Notes under the pieces: generated by a model
What the model was told of the DNA's origin: nothing
The model's input: the letters and a program-made list of their open reading frames with translations, nothing else
Databases searched by the model: none
In this document: positions 9,613 to 18,219 of the stretch, piece by piece
Numbering within the stretch: position 1 is the first letter of the stretch
How the letters are laid out: each line of letters starts with the position of its first letter
Made by a program: the position numbers and the translations under genes
From: Hyphomonas sp. L-53-1-40
Lineage (GTDB): Bacteria > Pseudomonadota > Alphaproteobacteria > Caulobacterales > Hyphomonadaceae
Assembly (NCBI RefSeq): GCF_000682775.1
Contig: NZ_AWFI01000012.1
Coordinates: forward strand, 496,001 to 560,000
Reading direction: 5' to 3'
DNA: 64,000 nucleotides

Positions 9613-9945
9613 ATGGGAGTACAAACCGATTTCTTTCGTGCCATCACGCTTGCTACTTGTATTTTCACAAGCGCTTGCTCAAACAATGAAGATATCGCAA
9701 AGAATTCCACCGAATCTCAAATTTGCAGGGTTCACACATTTGGCTCTCAGGATGCACCTGAATGCGCCTGCAAGATGCGCGGCATACGAGAGGCTTTTGG
9801 TGACGAAAGCGTAGAAAACCTTTACGCGGTTTTGAAGACACAATCTGTGAAGGACGCCGAATTCTATCTTATTGAGCTGGCGGTAAATAATCCAATGGCT
9901 GCCGCCCAGATTCAAAATCAGACCGACACCAATTGTTATAAATAA
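9613..9945 (+). CDS. Hypothetical cysteine-containing lipoprotein (110 aa)
   Basis: A small exported protein of unknown function. The chosen start at 9613 has a GGAG nine bases upstream and gives a signal peptide with lipobox TSAC; the frame opens nine codons earlier. The mature part has several Cys (in ICRV, ECACKM and the C-terminal NCYK), so disulfides in the periplasm are likely. The DNA is AT-rich compared with its neighbours, like the divergent lipoprotein gene next to it. A long hairpin begins just after the stop codon. I recognise no family. Confidence 0.65.
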   Translation: MGVQTDFFRAITLATCIFTSACSNNEDIAKNSTESQICRVHTFGSQDAPECACKMRGIREAFGDESVENLYAVLKTQSVKDAEFYLIELAVNNPMAAAQIQNQTDTNCYK

Positions 9946-9946
9946 C

Positions 9947-9979
9947 ATTGAGGGCCACCCAACGAGCGTGGCCCTCAAT
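9947..9979. terminator. Bidirectional intrinsic terminator
   Basis: A perfect 12-bp inverted repeat (arms 9947-9958 and 9968-9979, core GAGGGCCAC/GTGGCCCTC) with a nine-base loop, between the convergent lipoprotein and fadJ-like genes. AT-rich ends on both sides give short T stretches in either direction. Confidence 0.85.
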
Positions 9980-10019
9980 AATTTCCCTCAGCCATTCATA
10001 TGCCGAGCACTTGACTGAT

Positions 10020-12254
10020 TTAAGCCGCGGCTTTCTCAGCTTTCCCGGCTGGCGGGAAGCGGTCGTAGAAGCCTTCGCCCTTGGCCGCCATGTCGCGGAG
10101 CAGGTCGCCCGGACGGAACCGGTCACCATACTTGTCCGCGAGCTTGTCGGCCTCGGCGACGAATTCCTTGATGCCCCACATCAGGTCGATATAGGAACAG
10201 CACCCGCCCGTATACGGCGCAAAGCCCCAAGCGAGGATGGAGCCAATGTCGGCATCGCGCGCATCGGTGATAACACCCTCTTCAAAGCAACGGGCAACCT
10301 CCACAGCCTGACGGATCAGGAAACGGTTGGTCAGCTCTTTCTTCAGGTCTGGTGGGCATTCGTCCACCTTCACTTCCAGCTGCGTGTTCAGGTCTGGCCA
10401 GAGGCGTTCCGGCTTGCCCTTTTCGTTGTAGTCGTAGAAGCCCTTGCCAGCCTTGCGGCCCACACGCTCCTGGTCCTCGACGAGCCAAGCGAGGAACTGC
10501 GTCCGGTCATCCGCCTGCAGATCGATACCAGCTGCCTCAGCGGTTGCCCGCGTCACTTTCAGGGCTGTGTCGAGGCCAACCGAATCGGAAACTTCCAGCG
10601 GGCCCATCGGCATTCCGGACTGTCGGCCGACATTCTCGATGATCGCTGGCTTGATGCCTTCTGCCAGCATTTCCATGCCCTCGCGCGTATACGTGCCGAA
10701 GCAACGGGAGGTATAGAAGCCGCGACTATCATTGACGGCAATCGGCGTCTTGCGGATGGCGAGCACATAATCGACCGCCTTGGCGAGGGTCGCTTCGCTG
10801 GTCTTTTCACCGCTGATGATTTCGACAAGCCCCATGCGCTCAACCGGCGAGAAGAAGTGGATGCCGATAAAGTTCTCAGGGCGCTCCGATGCTTCAGCCA
10901 AGCCTGTAATTGGCAATGTGGATGTGTTTGATCCGAAGACGGCATCCTTGTCGAGAACAGCTTCAGCCATCTTGGTGATCTTGGCTTTCAGTTCGACATT
11001 CTCGAACACGGCCTCGATGACCAGGTCAGCGCCTTTGACATCATCATAATTGTCGGTCGTCGTGATCAGGTCGAGCAGTGCGTCGCCCTTCTCCTGTGTG
11101 GACTTGCCACGCGAGACGGCCTTTTCGACGAGACGGCGGGAATAGTCCTTACCCTTCTCGGCATTCTCTTTCGAGACATCGACGAGAACAGTCGGGATAC
11201 CAGCCTTGGCCTGCACATAGGCAATGCCCGCGCCCATCAGGCCCGCACCGACGACAGCGATCTTCTTGAATTCGGTCTTCGGATGACCGGCCGGGCGGTT
11301 GCCGCCCTTGGACAGTTCCTGCATCGACAGGAACAGGGACCGGATCATGGCTTTCGCTTCCGGGCGCTGCTGCGTGTTGATGAAGTAGCGCGTCTCGATC
11401 CGGAGACCCGCATCGATCGGCACCTGAATACCTTCATAGATGCAGGACAGGATGTTCTTCTGCGCCGGATAGTTGCCGTAGGTCTTGGCCATCAGCATGG
11501 CGTTGGACATGGTCGCGACCTGGCCCGCACCGGGGCTGCGATGTACGACGCCGCCCGGAACCTTGAAGCCCTTTTCGTCCCAAGGTGCCTGCGCCTTCGG
11601 ATTGGCCTTGACCCAGGCTTTTGCCTTGTCGACCGTTTCGGACGATGGAGCGAGTTCTTGAACGACACCCATGGCGAGCGCCTTCTCGGCATTGAAGCTT
11701 TCACCTTGCAGGATCAGTGGCAGAGCGGCCTGAACGCCGATCAGGCGTGGCAGGCGCTGGGTGCCGCCAGCGCCCGGCAGGAGGCCGATCTTGGCTTCCG
11801 GCAGGCCGAATTGCAGCTTCGGATTGTCATTCGCCGCAACGCGATAATGACAGGCCAGCGCCACTTCGAGACCGCCGCCGAGGGCGAGGCCATTCAGCGC
11901 AACGGCCACCGGCTTGCCGCAGGTTTCCAGTTCACGCAGAGTTTTGTTGAGCGAAAAGCCGCGATCGAATTGCGCCTTTTTCAGCTCTGCTTCGGACATG
12001 TCCGCAGGCGACTTGCCGGCGCCTGCGTTCTGGTTCATTTCACCAAGGTCTGCCCCGGCGCAAAAGCCGCTCGGCTTACCGGACGAGATCACCAGGCCCT
12101 TGATGGCGTCATTGGATGCGACTTCCTTGGAGATTGCGATGATATCAGCGACAGCTTTTGCCGTCAGCGTGTTCATGCTGCGGCCTGGCACATCAAAGAC
12201 TGCGTGCGCAATGCCGTCACCATCGACGTCCCAACCGAATGTTTCGAGTTCCAT
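10020..12254 (-). CDS. fadJ: Bifunctional enoyl-CoA hydratase / 3-hydroxyacyl-CoA dehydrogenase (FadJ/FadB-like)
   Basis: The alpha subunit of the beta-oxidation multienzyme. Of 744 aa, residues about 15-200 form a crotonase domain (oxyanion-hole [11 protein letters not shown] and [13 protein letters not shown], catalytic region [14 protein letters not shown]). Residues about 330-510 form an NAD-binding 3-hydroxyacyl-CoA dehydrogenase domain ([14 protein letters not shown], catalytic-His segment [11 protein letters not shown]), followed by the two C-terminal 3HCDH domains. The length is normal. It is the last gene of the minus-strand acyl-CoA cluster, 29 bases after the thiolase gene, its expected partner subunit. 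Confidence 0.95.
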   Translation of the reverse strand: MELETFGWDVDGDGIAHAVFDVPGRSMNTLTAKAVADIIAISKEVASNDAIKGLVISSGKPSGFCAGADLGEMNQNAGAGKSPADMSEAELKKAQFDRGFSLNKTLRELETCGKPVAVALNGLALGGGLEVALACHYRVAANDNPKLQFGLPEAKIGLLPGAGGTQRLPRLIGVQAALPLILQGESFNAEKALAMGVVQELAPSSETVDKAKAWVKANPKAQAPWDEKGFKVPGGVVHRSPGAGQVATMSNAMLMAKTYGNYPAQKNILSCIYEGIQVPIDAGLRIETRYFINTQQRPEAKAMIRSLFLSMQELSKGGNRPAGHPKTEFKKIAVVGAGLMGAGIAYVQAKAGIPTVLVDVSKENAEKGKDYSRRLVEKAVSRGKSTQEKGDALLDLITTTDNYDDVKGADLVIEAVFENVELKAKITKMAEAVLDKDAVFGSNTSTLPITGLAEASERPENFIGIHFFSPVERMGLVEIISGEKTSEATLAKAVDYVLAIRKTPIAVNDSRGFYTSRCFGTYTREGMEMLAEGIKPAIIENVGRQSGMPMGPLEVSDSVGLDTALKVTRATAEAAGIDLQADDRTQFLAWLVEDQERVGRKAGKGFYDYNEKGKPERLWPDLNTQLEVKVDECPPDLKKELTNRFLIRQAVEVARCFEEGVITDARDADIGSILAWGFAPYTGGCCSYIDLMWGIKEFVAEADKLADKYGDRFRPGDLLRDMAAKGEGFYDRFPPAGKAEKAAA

Positions 12255-12283
12255 ATCGTGTATTCCGTTCGTCTGTATCTTGA

Positions 12284-13489
12284 TTAAACGCGTTCGATGA
12301 TCGTGGCGGTGCCCATGCCGGCGCCGACGCAGAGGGTGACAAGAGCGGTTTCCTTGCCGGAGCGCTCCAATTCGTCGACCATCGTGCCAAGGATCATGCC
12401 GCCGGTCGCGCCGAGCGGGTGGCCCATAGCGATGGCGCCGCCATTCACGTTCATTTTTTCATGCGGGATGTTGAGGTTCTGCATCATCAGCAGGACGACC
12501 GATGCAAAGGCTTCATTCAGTTCGTACAGGTCGATGTCGCTGGCTTCCATGCCGGCCTTCTTAAGGACCTTCTGGGACACATAGGTCGGGCCGGTCAGCA
12601 TGATGCCCGGCTCGGAACCGATGGACGCCATGGCGCGGATGCGTGCGCGCGGTTTGAGGCCGAACTTCTCACCCATTTCCTTCGAGCCGAACAGGACCGC
12701 TGAAGCACCATCCACGATACCGGACGAGTTACCGGCATGGTGCACATGATTGATCGCTTCCAATTCAGGATAGCGCTGCTTGATGACTTCATCGAAGCCC
12801 ATAGCGCCCATGCCAGCGAAGGAGGGGTTCAGTGCCGCGAGCGACTGCATGTCAGCGTCAGGGCGCATGTGTTCATCATGGGCCAGCTGGATGCCGCCCA
12901 TCTGGTCTTTCACCGGAACGATGGATTTGGCAAAGCGGCCTTCTTTCCAAGCCGTTGCGGCGCGCTTCTGGCTCTCGACCGCAAACGCATCGACGTCATC
13001 GCGGGAGAAGCCATACTTGGTGGCGATCGTGTCAGCGCCAATGCCCTGTGGGGCAAAATAGGTCTTGAGGGCGACTTGCGGGTCGGAAGACCACGCGCCA
13101 CCGGACGCGCCCATTGGCACGCGGCTCATGCTTTCAACACCGCCGCCGATGGCCATATCTGCCTCGCCGGTCATGACTTTGGACGCGGCCATGTTACAGG
13201 CCTCGAGGCCGGAGGCGCAGAAGCGGTCAACCTGAACGCCCGCGGTCGTTTCAGCATAATCAGCATTCAGAACGGCGACGCGCGCGATGTCTGCGCCCTG
13301 CTCGCCCACCGGGCTGACGCAGCCAAGAACCACGTCATCGACATTTGATGTATCGAGTTCGTTCCGGTCACGGATGGCTTGCAAAACTTGGGTCGCAAGG
13401 CTGAGCGCGGTGATCTCGTGCAGTGATCCGCTTTTCTTGCCTTTACCGCGGGGCGTACGCACCGCGTCGTAGATATAGGCTTCAGTCAT
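12284..13489 (-). CDS. Acetyl-CoA acyltransferase (3-ketoacyl-CoA thiolase)
   Basis: A thiolase of 401 aa that cleaves 3-ketoacyl-CoA with CoA to release acetyl-CoA. The acyl-accepting Cys lies in [11 protein letters not shown] (about residue 90), the [12 protein letters not shown] signature follows, and the C-terminal catalytic His and Cys lie in [18 protein letters not shown] and [11 protein letters not shown]. It is 29 bases upstream of the FadJ-like gene, consistent with a FadIJ/FadAB pair. Substrate chain length cannot be told from sequence, so no symbol is given. Confidence 0.94.
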   Translation of the reverse strand: MTEAYIYDAVRTPRGKGKKSGSLHEITALSLATQVLQAIRDRNELDTSNVDDVVLGCVSPVGEQGADIARVAVLNADYAETTAGVQVDRFCASGLEACNMAASKVMTGEADMAIGGGVESMSRVPMGASGGAWSSDPQVALKTYFAPQGIGADTIATKYGFSRDDVDAFAVESQKRAATAWKEGRFAKSIVPVKDQMGGIQLAHDEHMRPDADMQSLAALNPSFAGMGAMGFDEVIKQRYPELEAINHVHHAGNSSGIVDGASAVLFGSKEMGEKFGLKPRARIRAMASIGSEPGIMLTGPTYVSQKVLKKAGMEASDIDLYELNEAFASVVLLMMQNLNIPHEKMNVNGGAIAMGHPLGATGGMILGTMVDELERSGKETALVTLCVGAGMGTATIIERV

Positions 13490-13515
13490 TGGAGAGGCTC
13501 CTTCTAAACGTAAGA

Positions 13516-13944
13516 TCAGGTTGCCGGTTTCAGTACCGGATTGAGGGTCAGGCTCGCGGTGGAACGGGCAGCTTCCTTGCCGCGAGAATCAAACAGTTCG
13601 GCTTCCGCGAACAACATGGCACGGCCGACATTTCTCAGCCGCGCTGTAACTTCGATGACGCCCTTCCGGACAGGGCGTAGAAAATGGGTGTGCAAATCAA
13701 CCGTCGAAGGCAGCTTCGTCTTGCCCGCCTTCATTCCGGCGAGCATTCCGATTGTATCATCCATCATGGCGACAAGATAGCCGCCCTGGATAACGCCTGC
13801 CGGATTGCAGAACTCCGGGCGGCCCTCAAAGCGCACCCGGGTTGTCAGCGCTTTCATGTCGAGCGCCAGGAGTTCAAAGCCAAGCGATGTCGAGGACGGG
13901 CTCGGCGTCGGAAAAACGTCGCGGATGAGATGGCTATCAGGCAT
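13516..13944 (-). CDS. PaaI-type hotdog acyl-CoA thioesterase
   Basis: A hotdog-fold thioesterase of about 142 aa. The central helix segment [21 protein letters not shown] matches the PaaI family (its Asn, Gly-Gly and Asp pattern), followed by the strand [10 protein letters not shown] typical of these enzymes. It probably hydrolyses acyl-CoA intermediates to relieve CoA sequestration during degradation. The frame opens 11 codons further upstream (13977); the Met at 13944 is preferred for fit to the family but neither has a clear ribosome site. It sits 26 bases upstream of the thiolase gene. Confidence 0.82.
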   Translation of the reverse strand: MPDSHLIRDVFPTPSPSSTSLGFELLALDMKALTTRVRFEGRPEFCNPAGVIQGGYLVAMMDDTIGMLAGMKAGKTKLPSTVDLHTHFLRPVRKGVIEVTARLRNVGRAMLFAEAELFDSRGKEAARSTASLTLNPVLKPAT

Positions 13945-13977
13945 GATCAGGACTTCGAACCTCGAACGTGTGGTCAA

Positions 13978-14262
13978 TCACGGCCAAAACAACTCCCTCA
14001 ATTGTCGGCGCACTTCTTTTATCACCTTCCGATCATTCACGAACCCTCTTATGCCCTTCGAAGCGAGCTCGCGCCATTCGCGCTCTGATCGCCACTTAAC
14101 GTACATAAGAAGTCCCAAAAACATGGTTACGGCAAATGCAATCGCCAGGTTGAATCCCCAGCCCATAATTGTTTCTCCTCGTTGCACTTTGATGAAAGCT
14201 AAAATCAAGTTAGCAGGCACCAAGAGCAAAGTAAGGGTCAGACCAATTCGGCCAGTCTGCAT
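13978..14262 (-). CDS. Small membrane protein of unknown function
   Basis: From the Met at 14262 this encodes 94 aa with two hydrophobic segments (about residues 6-24 and 34-54), then a basic, charged tail. Its start overlaps the end of the acyl-CoA dehydrogenase gene by a few bases. A second start at 14166 has a near-perfect GAGGAG eight bases upstream and would give a 62-aa, single-span protein; I cannot decide between them. Codons are AT-richer than those of the enzymes around it, so it is an odd insert in a beta-oxidation operon. No family recognised. Confidence 0.55.
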   Translation of the reverse strand: MQTGRIGLTLTLLLVPANLILAFIKVQRGETIMGWGFNLAIAFAVTMFLGLLMYVKWRSEREWRELASKGIRGFVNDRKVIKEVRRQLRELFWP

Positions 14263-14263
14263 A

Positions 14264-15430
14264 CTATAACGTCCTCGCAATCAGCATTTTCATGACTTCG
14301 TTGGCGCCGCCATAGATACGCTGAACGCGTGCGTCTGCATACATCTGAGCGATGGGATATTCGTCCATATAGCCGAACCCGCCATGCAACTGCAGGCACT
14401 CATCAATGATCTTGCACTGAAGGTCAGAGATCCAGTACTTCGACATCGATGCGGTCGAGGCATCGAGCTCTTCCTTGAGCAGGCGCTCCGTACAATGATC
14501 GGCAAACACTTTGGCGACGGTCGCTTCGGTCTTGCATTCCGCCAGTTTGAACTGCGTATTTTGGAAATCGAAAATCGTACCGCCGAACGCCTTGCGGCCC
14601 TTCACATATTCGACGGTCTCGTGAATTGCACGTTCAATCATGCCGACGCCCTGAAGGCCGATTATGTGGCGCTCCTGCGGCAGTTTCTGCATCAGCTGGA
14701 TGAAGCCCTTGCCCTCGACTTCGCCAAGAAGGTTGGAAGCTGGCACACGCACTTCATCGAAGAACAGCTCCGATGTATCCGCAGCATGCTGGCCAACCTT
14801 TTCAAGGTTCCGGCCGCGGCGGAAGCCTTCCACCTTGTCTGTCTCGACAACGGCAATCGAAATGCCCTTGGCGCCCTGGGTCGGGTCCGTCTTCACGCAA
14901 ACGAGGATCAGGTTTGCGGTCTGGCCATTCGAGATGAAGGTCTTTGAGCCATTGATGACATATTCGTCGCCATCGCGCTTGGCGGTCGTTTTCATGCCCT
15001 GCAGGTCAGAGCCTGCACCGGGCTCCGTCATCGCAATGGCGGTTACGAGTTCGCCCGAACAAATGCCGGGCAGCCAACGCCGCTTTTGCTCTTCGGTGCC
15101 ATAGGCGACGATATAGGGTGCAATAATCGCATTGTGCAGGGTTATGCCGAATCCGTCGACACCCTTCCACTGCTGTTGTTCGATGATGATGGCTTCATGA
15201 CGGAAATCACCACCCGCGCCGCCATATTCTTCGGGCACGGATGCGCCGAGCAGGCCCATTTCGCCAGCCTTTTTCCAGATTTCCATCGGAACAATACCGT
15301 CCTTGCGCCACTGGGGCACATGCGGCACGCATTCCTTTTCGAAGAACTGGCCAACAGCGTCAGAGAAAATCTCGAGCTCTTCGTCCTGGCGCCAATTGGC
15401 CTTCGGGACATCTAGTGGGCTGGCCTGCAT
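14264..15430 (-). CDS. Acyl-CoA dehydrogenase (long-chain type)
   Basis: An FAD-dependent acyl-CoA dehydrogenase of 388 aa that introduces the alpha-beta double bond in the first step of beta-oxidation. The MTEPGAGSDLQGM flavin-binding signature, the GSKTFISNG strand and the C-terminal LHGGFGYMDEYPI segment are clear. The usual C-terminal Glu position reads IYGGANEV, with no Glu. Instead an LPQERH segment matches the place where LCAD-type enzymes carry their base, so it is probably LCAD-like. The start at 15430 is set by a GGAGGA ribosome site; the frame extends 57 codons further but is not credible there. An operator-like palindrome lies 37 bases upstream. Confidence 0.92.
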   Translation of the reverse strand: MQASPLDVPKANWRQDEELEIFSDAVGQFFEKECVPHVPQWRKDGIVPMEIWKKAGEMGLLGASVPEEYGGAGGDFRHEAIIIEQQQWKGVDGFGITLHNAIIAPYIVAYGTEEQKRRWLPGICSGELVTAIAMTEPGAGSDLQGMKTTAKRDGDEYVINGSKTFISNGQTANLILVCVKTDPTQGAKGISIAVVETDKVEGFRRGRNLEKVGQHAADTSELFFDEVRVPASNLLGEVEGKGFIQLMQKLPQERHIIGLQGVGMIERAIHETVEYVKGRKAFGGTIFDFQNTQFKLAECKTEATVAKVFADHCTERLLKEELDASTASMSKYWISDLQCKIIDECLQLHGGFGYMDEYPIAQMYADARVQRIYGGANEVMKMLIARTL

Positions 15431-15466
15431 TCGTCTTCCTCCGCTATGGGCGGCTTTTGCTTGCCG

Positions 15467-15490
15467 CTTACGTTCACGTAAACATGTAAG
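15467..15490. promoter_or_regulatory. Putative LiuR/MerR operator at the acyl-CoA dehydrogenase promoter
   Basis: TTACGT-TC-ACGTAA (15468-15481) is a perfect palindrome inside a larger CTTAC...GTAAG repeat. It resembles the TTTACGT..ACGTAAA-type operator known for MerR-family LiuR regulators of branched-chain and fatty-acid degradation. The right half, ACGTAAAC, recurs exactly upstream of the merR gene (18035-18042). Confidence 0.6.
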
Positions 15491-15616
15491 CGTCGCTCCG
15501 AGGAATTCCCAGCCCTCTCCCAACGTCAGAACGAGCGGAATCGCATAATTTTTTTGTGTGATAGCGCGTGAAACCCACTTATTTGGGCCACGCGCCATCA
15601 AAATCGGACTGGCGCG

Positions 15617-17401
15617 CTAAAACGCCTCCGCTGGCAAGGCCATCATCGACTTCGCGCCGGTCTTCACCTTGGCTAGGTGTGCAGCACCATCCGGCACCAT
15701 CCGGTCCACAAAATAATAGCCGGTTGTGAGCTTCTCTTCATAAAAGGGATCGCCCGCCGCCTTCTTCTCCAGCGCAATCTTGGCCATTTTCGCCCACATG
15801 AATGCCAAGCCTGTGAGGCCAAACAGGTGCAGGTAATCGTGGCTGGAAGCGCCCGCATTGTTGAAATCGGTCATGCCATTTTGCATCAGCCAGGTTGTGG
15901 CCTCTTGCAACTGGGCCTTCAGTGTCGTCAGGCCCTCGATAAACGGGGCCATATCGGCATCGCCATCGGCTGAATTGATGAATTCGTCAACTTCACCAAA
16001 GAAGCTGAAGACAGCCCGGCCACCATTGGACGCCAGCTTGCGGCCAACGAGGTCGAGCGCCTGCACGCCATTGGTGCCTTCGTAAATAAGAGTGATACGG
16101 CAATCGCGGACGATCTGCTCCAGACCCCATTCACGCGTAAAGCCAGAGCCGCCGTGAAGTTGCAGCGCCTGATTGGCTTTTTCAAAGCCCATATGGGTCA
16201 GGTATGCTTTGATGACCGGCGTCAGAAGGGCCATATAGTCGCCCGCCTTTTCCCGCACTTTTTCATCTGGAGATTTGTGCTGAAGGTCACCCTGGAAGGC
16301 CGTCCAGTAAGTAAGCGCGCGCGCGCCTTCGAGGAATGCCTTCTGGTCCATCAACATGCGGCGCACGTCCGGATGAACGATGATCGGATCGGCAGGCTTT
16401 TCAGGTGCCTTTGGCCCGGTCAGGGAACGCCCCTGAAGACGGTCCTTCGCAAAATCGACTGCATTCTGATAGGCGACGACGGCTTGGGACAGACCCTGCA
16501 GGCCCACGCCGAGGCGCGCCTCATTCATCATGACGAACATGGTGCGCATGCCTTTATGCTCTTCGCCAACAAGAAAACCTGTCGCGCCGTCATAATTCAT
16601 GACGCAGGTCGCATTCCCGTGAATGCCCATTTTTTCTTCGAGGCCACCGCAGGAACAGGCATTGCGCTCGCCCAGCGAGCCATCTTCGCCCACCATGTAT
16701 TTCGGCACAACGAACAGGGACACACCCTTGATGCCTTCCGGCGCGCCTTCAATGCGGGCCAGCACAAGGTGGATGATGTTCTCGGTAAGGTCCTGCTCGC
16801 CACCGGAGATCCAGATTTTCTGTCCGGTGATCTTGTAGGAGCCATCGCCCTGCGGCACGGCTTTTGTTTTCATCAGGCCCAGATCGGTGCCGCAATGCGG
16901 CTCGGTGAGGTTCATCGTTCCGGCCCATTCGGCCGACGCCATCTTCGGCCCGTACTTGGCCTTGAGTTCATCGGAGCCACCCGCCATCAGCGCCTGATAG
17001 GCACCGTGCGTCAGCCCCGGATACATCCCGAACGCCATGTTCGACGATGATACCATTTCAGTCCAAGCAATGTTTACAACGTGCGGAAGCCCCTGACCGC
17101 CCATGGACGGATCGGCCGACAACAAAGGCCAACCGTTTTCAACGAGTTGTTTATAAGCTTCTGGAAAGCCATCCGGGGTTTTTACACTGGCGTCATCGCC
17201 GCGCACACACCCTTGCTCGTCGCCCACAGCGTTGAGCGGAAACAGGACTTCCTTGGCGAATTTGCCTCCCTCCTCGAGGATGGCATTCACCAGGTCCGGC
17301 GTGGCCTCTTCGAAACCCGGCAGGTTTGAATAGTTCTGGATCTGCAACAGGTCCTGCAGGATGAATTGCATGTCGCGGATCGGCGCGTCGTAACGTGGCA
17401 T
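15617..17401 (-). CDS. Acyl-CoA dehydrogenase with C-terminal extension (about 594 aa)
   Basis: A large acyl-CoA dehydrogenase with an extended C-terminal domain, as in the 580-600 aa bacterial family that acts on longer or 3-substituted acyl-CoAs. The FAD-binding [13 protein letters not shown] segment, a [10 protein letters not shown] strand and the catalytic Glu in [14 protein letters not shown] are visible. Its conserved N-terminus ([15 protein letters not shown]) supports the start. It is transcribed on the minus strand behind the MerR regulator, from which a 115-base gap with a hairpin separates it, and 186 bases before the next dehydrogenase, so it may form its own transcript. Confidence 0.93.
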   Translation of the reverse strand: MPRYDAPIRDMQFILQDLLQIQNYSNLPGFEEATPDLVNAILEEGGKFAKEVLFPLNAVGDEQGCVRGDDASVKTPDGFPEAYKQLVENGWPLLSADPSMGGQGLPHVVNIAWTEMVSSSNMAFGMYPGLTHGAYQALMAGGSDELKAKYGPKMASAEWAGTMNLTEPHCGTDLGLMKTKAVPQGDGSYKITGQKIWISGGEQDLTENIIHLVLARIEGAPEGIKGVSLFVVPKYMVGEDGSLGERNACSCGGLEEKMGIHGNATCVMNYDGATGFLVGEEHKGMRTMFVMMNEARLGVGLQGLSQAVVAYQNAVDFAKDRLQGRSLTGPKAPEKPADPIIVHPDVRRMLMDQKAFLEGARALTYWTAFQGDLQHKSPDEKVREKAGDYMALLTPVIKAYLTHMGFEKANQALQLHGGSGFTREWGLEQIVRDCRITLIYEGTNGVQALDLVGRKLASNGGRAVFSFFGEVDEFINSADGDADMAPFIEGLTTLKAQLQEATTWLMQNGMTDFNNAGASSHDYLHLFGLTGLAFMWAKMAKIALEKKAAGDPFYEEKLTTGYYFVDRMVPDGAAHLAKVKTGAKSMMALPAEAF

Positions 17402-17432
17402 TTTGTATTTCCTGTCAATAAAGCACGAAAAT

Positions 17433-17446
17433 CGCAGATATCTGCG
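17433..17446. repeat. 14-bp perfect palindrome upstream of acyl-CoA dehydrogenase
   Basis: CGCAGATATCTGCG lies 32 bases upstream of the dehydrogenase start at 17401. A perfect palindrome in that position could be an operator, but it does not match the ACGTAA-type sites nearby and no regulator is assigned. Confidence 0.35.
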
Positions 17447-17467
17447 GCGCGCTTGTACAAATTAATT

Positions 17468-17498
17468 TGCCCCACCGTAGCATCTGCTGGGTGGGGCA
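17468..17498 (-). terminator. Hairpin after the merR gene
   Basis: A 9-bp stem TGCCCCACC/GGTGGGGCA (arms 17468-17476 and 17490-17498) with a 13-base loop begins 18 bases downstream of the merR stop. On the minus strand it is followed by AAATTAATTT, a weak T-tract, so it is probably an imperfect intrinsic terminator or attenuating hairpin. Confidence 0.55.
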
Positions 17499-17516
17499 CA
17501 ATTTGGTCGATGCAGA

Positions 17517-17999
17517 TCAGACTTCGTCGAGCTGCCTGCGGGCAATTTCGTCATATGCCGCAAGCTGTCGCTTGTTCTCATCAGACGGGCCGGTATTCGC
17601 AATTTGCGTTTCCAGCCAAGAGATGCCCTTGCGCAGCTCTGTCAGGGCGGTGTCGATATCGCCCCTCTGGATTTCAAGTTCTTTCACCTGCTTGCGGAAC
17701 TTGTCGAGCGACATCCGCATCTGGGCACGCTGGCCATCATCAAGCACGTAAAGGTCGAGAATTTCGCGGATATCCGCGAGCGGCAGGCCGAGACGTTTCA
17801 GCCTGACGATAATTGTCAGCCGCGCACGATCCCGGTTGGAATAGACGCGCGTCATCCCGTCACGAGCGGGATGCAGCATGTCCTTGTCCTCATAGAAACG
17901 CAGCGCCCGCGGCGTCACACCGAACTCGCGAGCAAGCTCGGAAATTGTGTAGGTGCGGGAGTCCGCAGCGGAAATCTTGGAGAGCTTGTTGTTCATCAT
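17517..17999 (-). CDS. MerR-family regulator (LiuR-like)
   Basis: A 160-aa MerR-type DNA-binding protein. The winged-helix domain occupies about residues 16-85, with the pattern YTISELAREFGVTPRALRFYED and a second half RLTIIVRLKRLGLPL, followed by a C-terminal dimerisation coiled coil. There is no metal-binding Cys cluster, which fits LiuR-type regulators that sense acyl-CoAs rather than metals. It lies at the head of the acyl-CoA degradation genes. Two ACGTAAAC-containing sites, one before its own gene and one before the LCAD-like gene, suggest that it controls both. This regulatory role is inferred from position and motif similarity. Confidence 0.85.
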   Translation of the reverse strand: MMNNKLSKISAADSRTYTISELAREFGVTPRALRFYEDKDMLHPARDGMTRVYSNRDRARLTIIVRLKRLGLPLADIREILDLYVLDDGQRAQMRMSLDKFRKQVKELEIQRGDIDTALTELRKGISWLETQIANTGPSDENKRQLAAYDEIARRQLDEV

Positions 18000-18020
18000 T
18001 CCGCAAATCTAGATCAAGGC

Positions 18021-18042
18021 TTACGCGAACGTCAACGTAAAC
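18021..18042. promoter_or_regulatory. Putative LiuR/MerR operator upstream of merR
   Basis: GAACGTCAACGTAAAC (18027-18042) lies 27 bases upstream of the merR start. Its right half is identical to the site before the LCAD-like gene, and its left half matches four of six bases. Position and similarity suggest autoregulation. Confidence 0.5.
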
Positions 18043-18069
18043 TTTTTTAGCCCGTTTCGTTTCCCTGCG

Positions 18070-18158
18070 GATTCCTTTGGTAGAGTTACCGAATTTGGAG
18101 GTTTTCTTTACCTTTAACCTGCCCTTAATCCGGGTCCTGTCATCACCGATGCTGAATC
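18070..18158 (+). promoter_or_regulatory. CtrA-type box and GANTC sites upstream of podJ-like gene
   Basis: TTAA-CCTGCCC-TTAA at 18114-18128 matches the CtrA consensus TTAA-N7-TTAA. GANTC (CcrM methylation) sites lie at 18070 and 18154. In Caulobacter, CtrA and GcrA/CcrM control cell-cycle genes, podJ among them. The box lies about 90 bases upstream of the start codon at 18220. Confidence 0.6.
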
Positions 18159-18219
18159 TAAATGATTTTGCCCGAAGTATTAACAATCGCGGGCGAAATG
18201 AGTGCTTAGGAGAGTGGGG

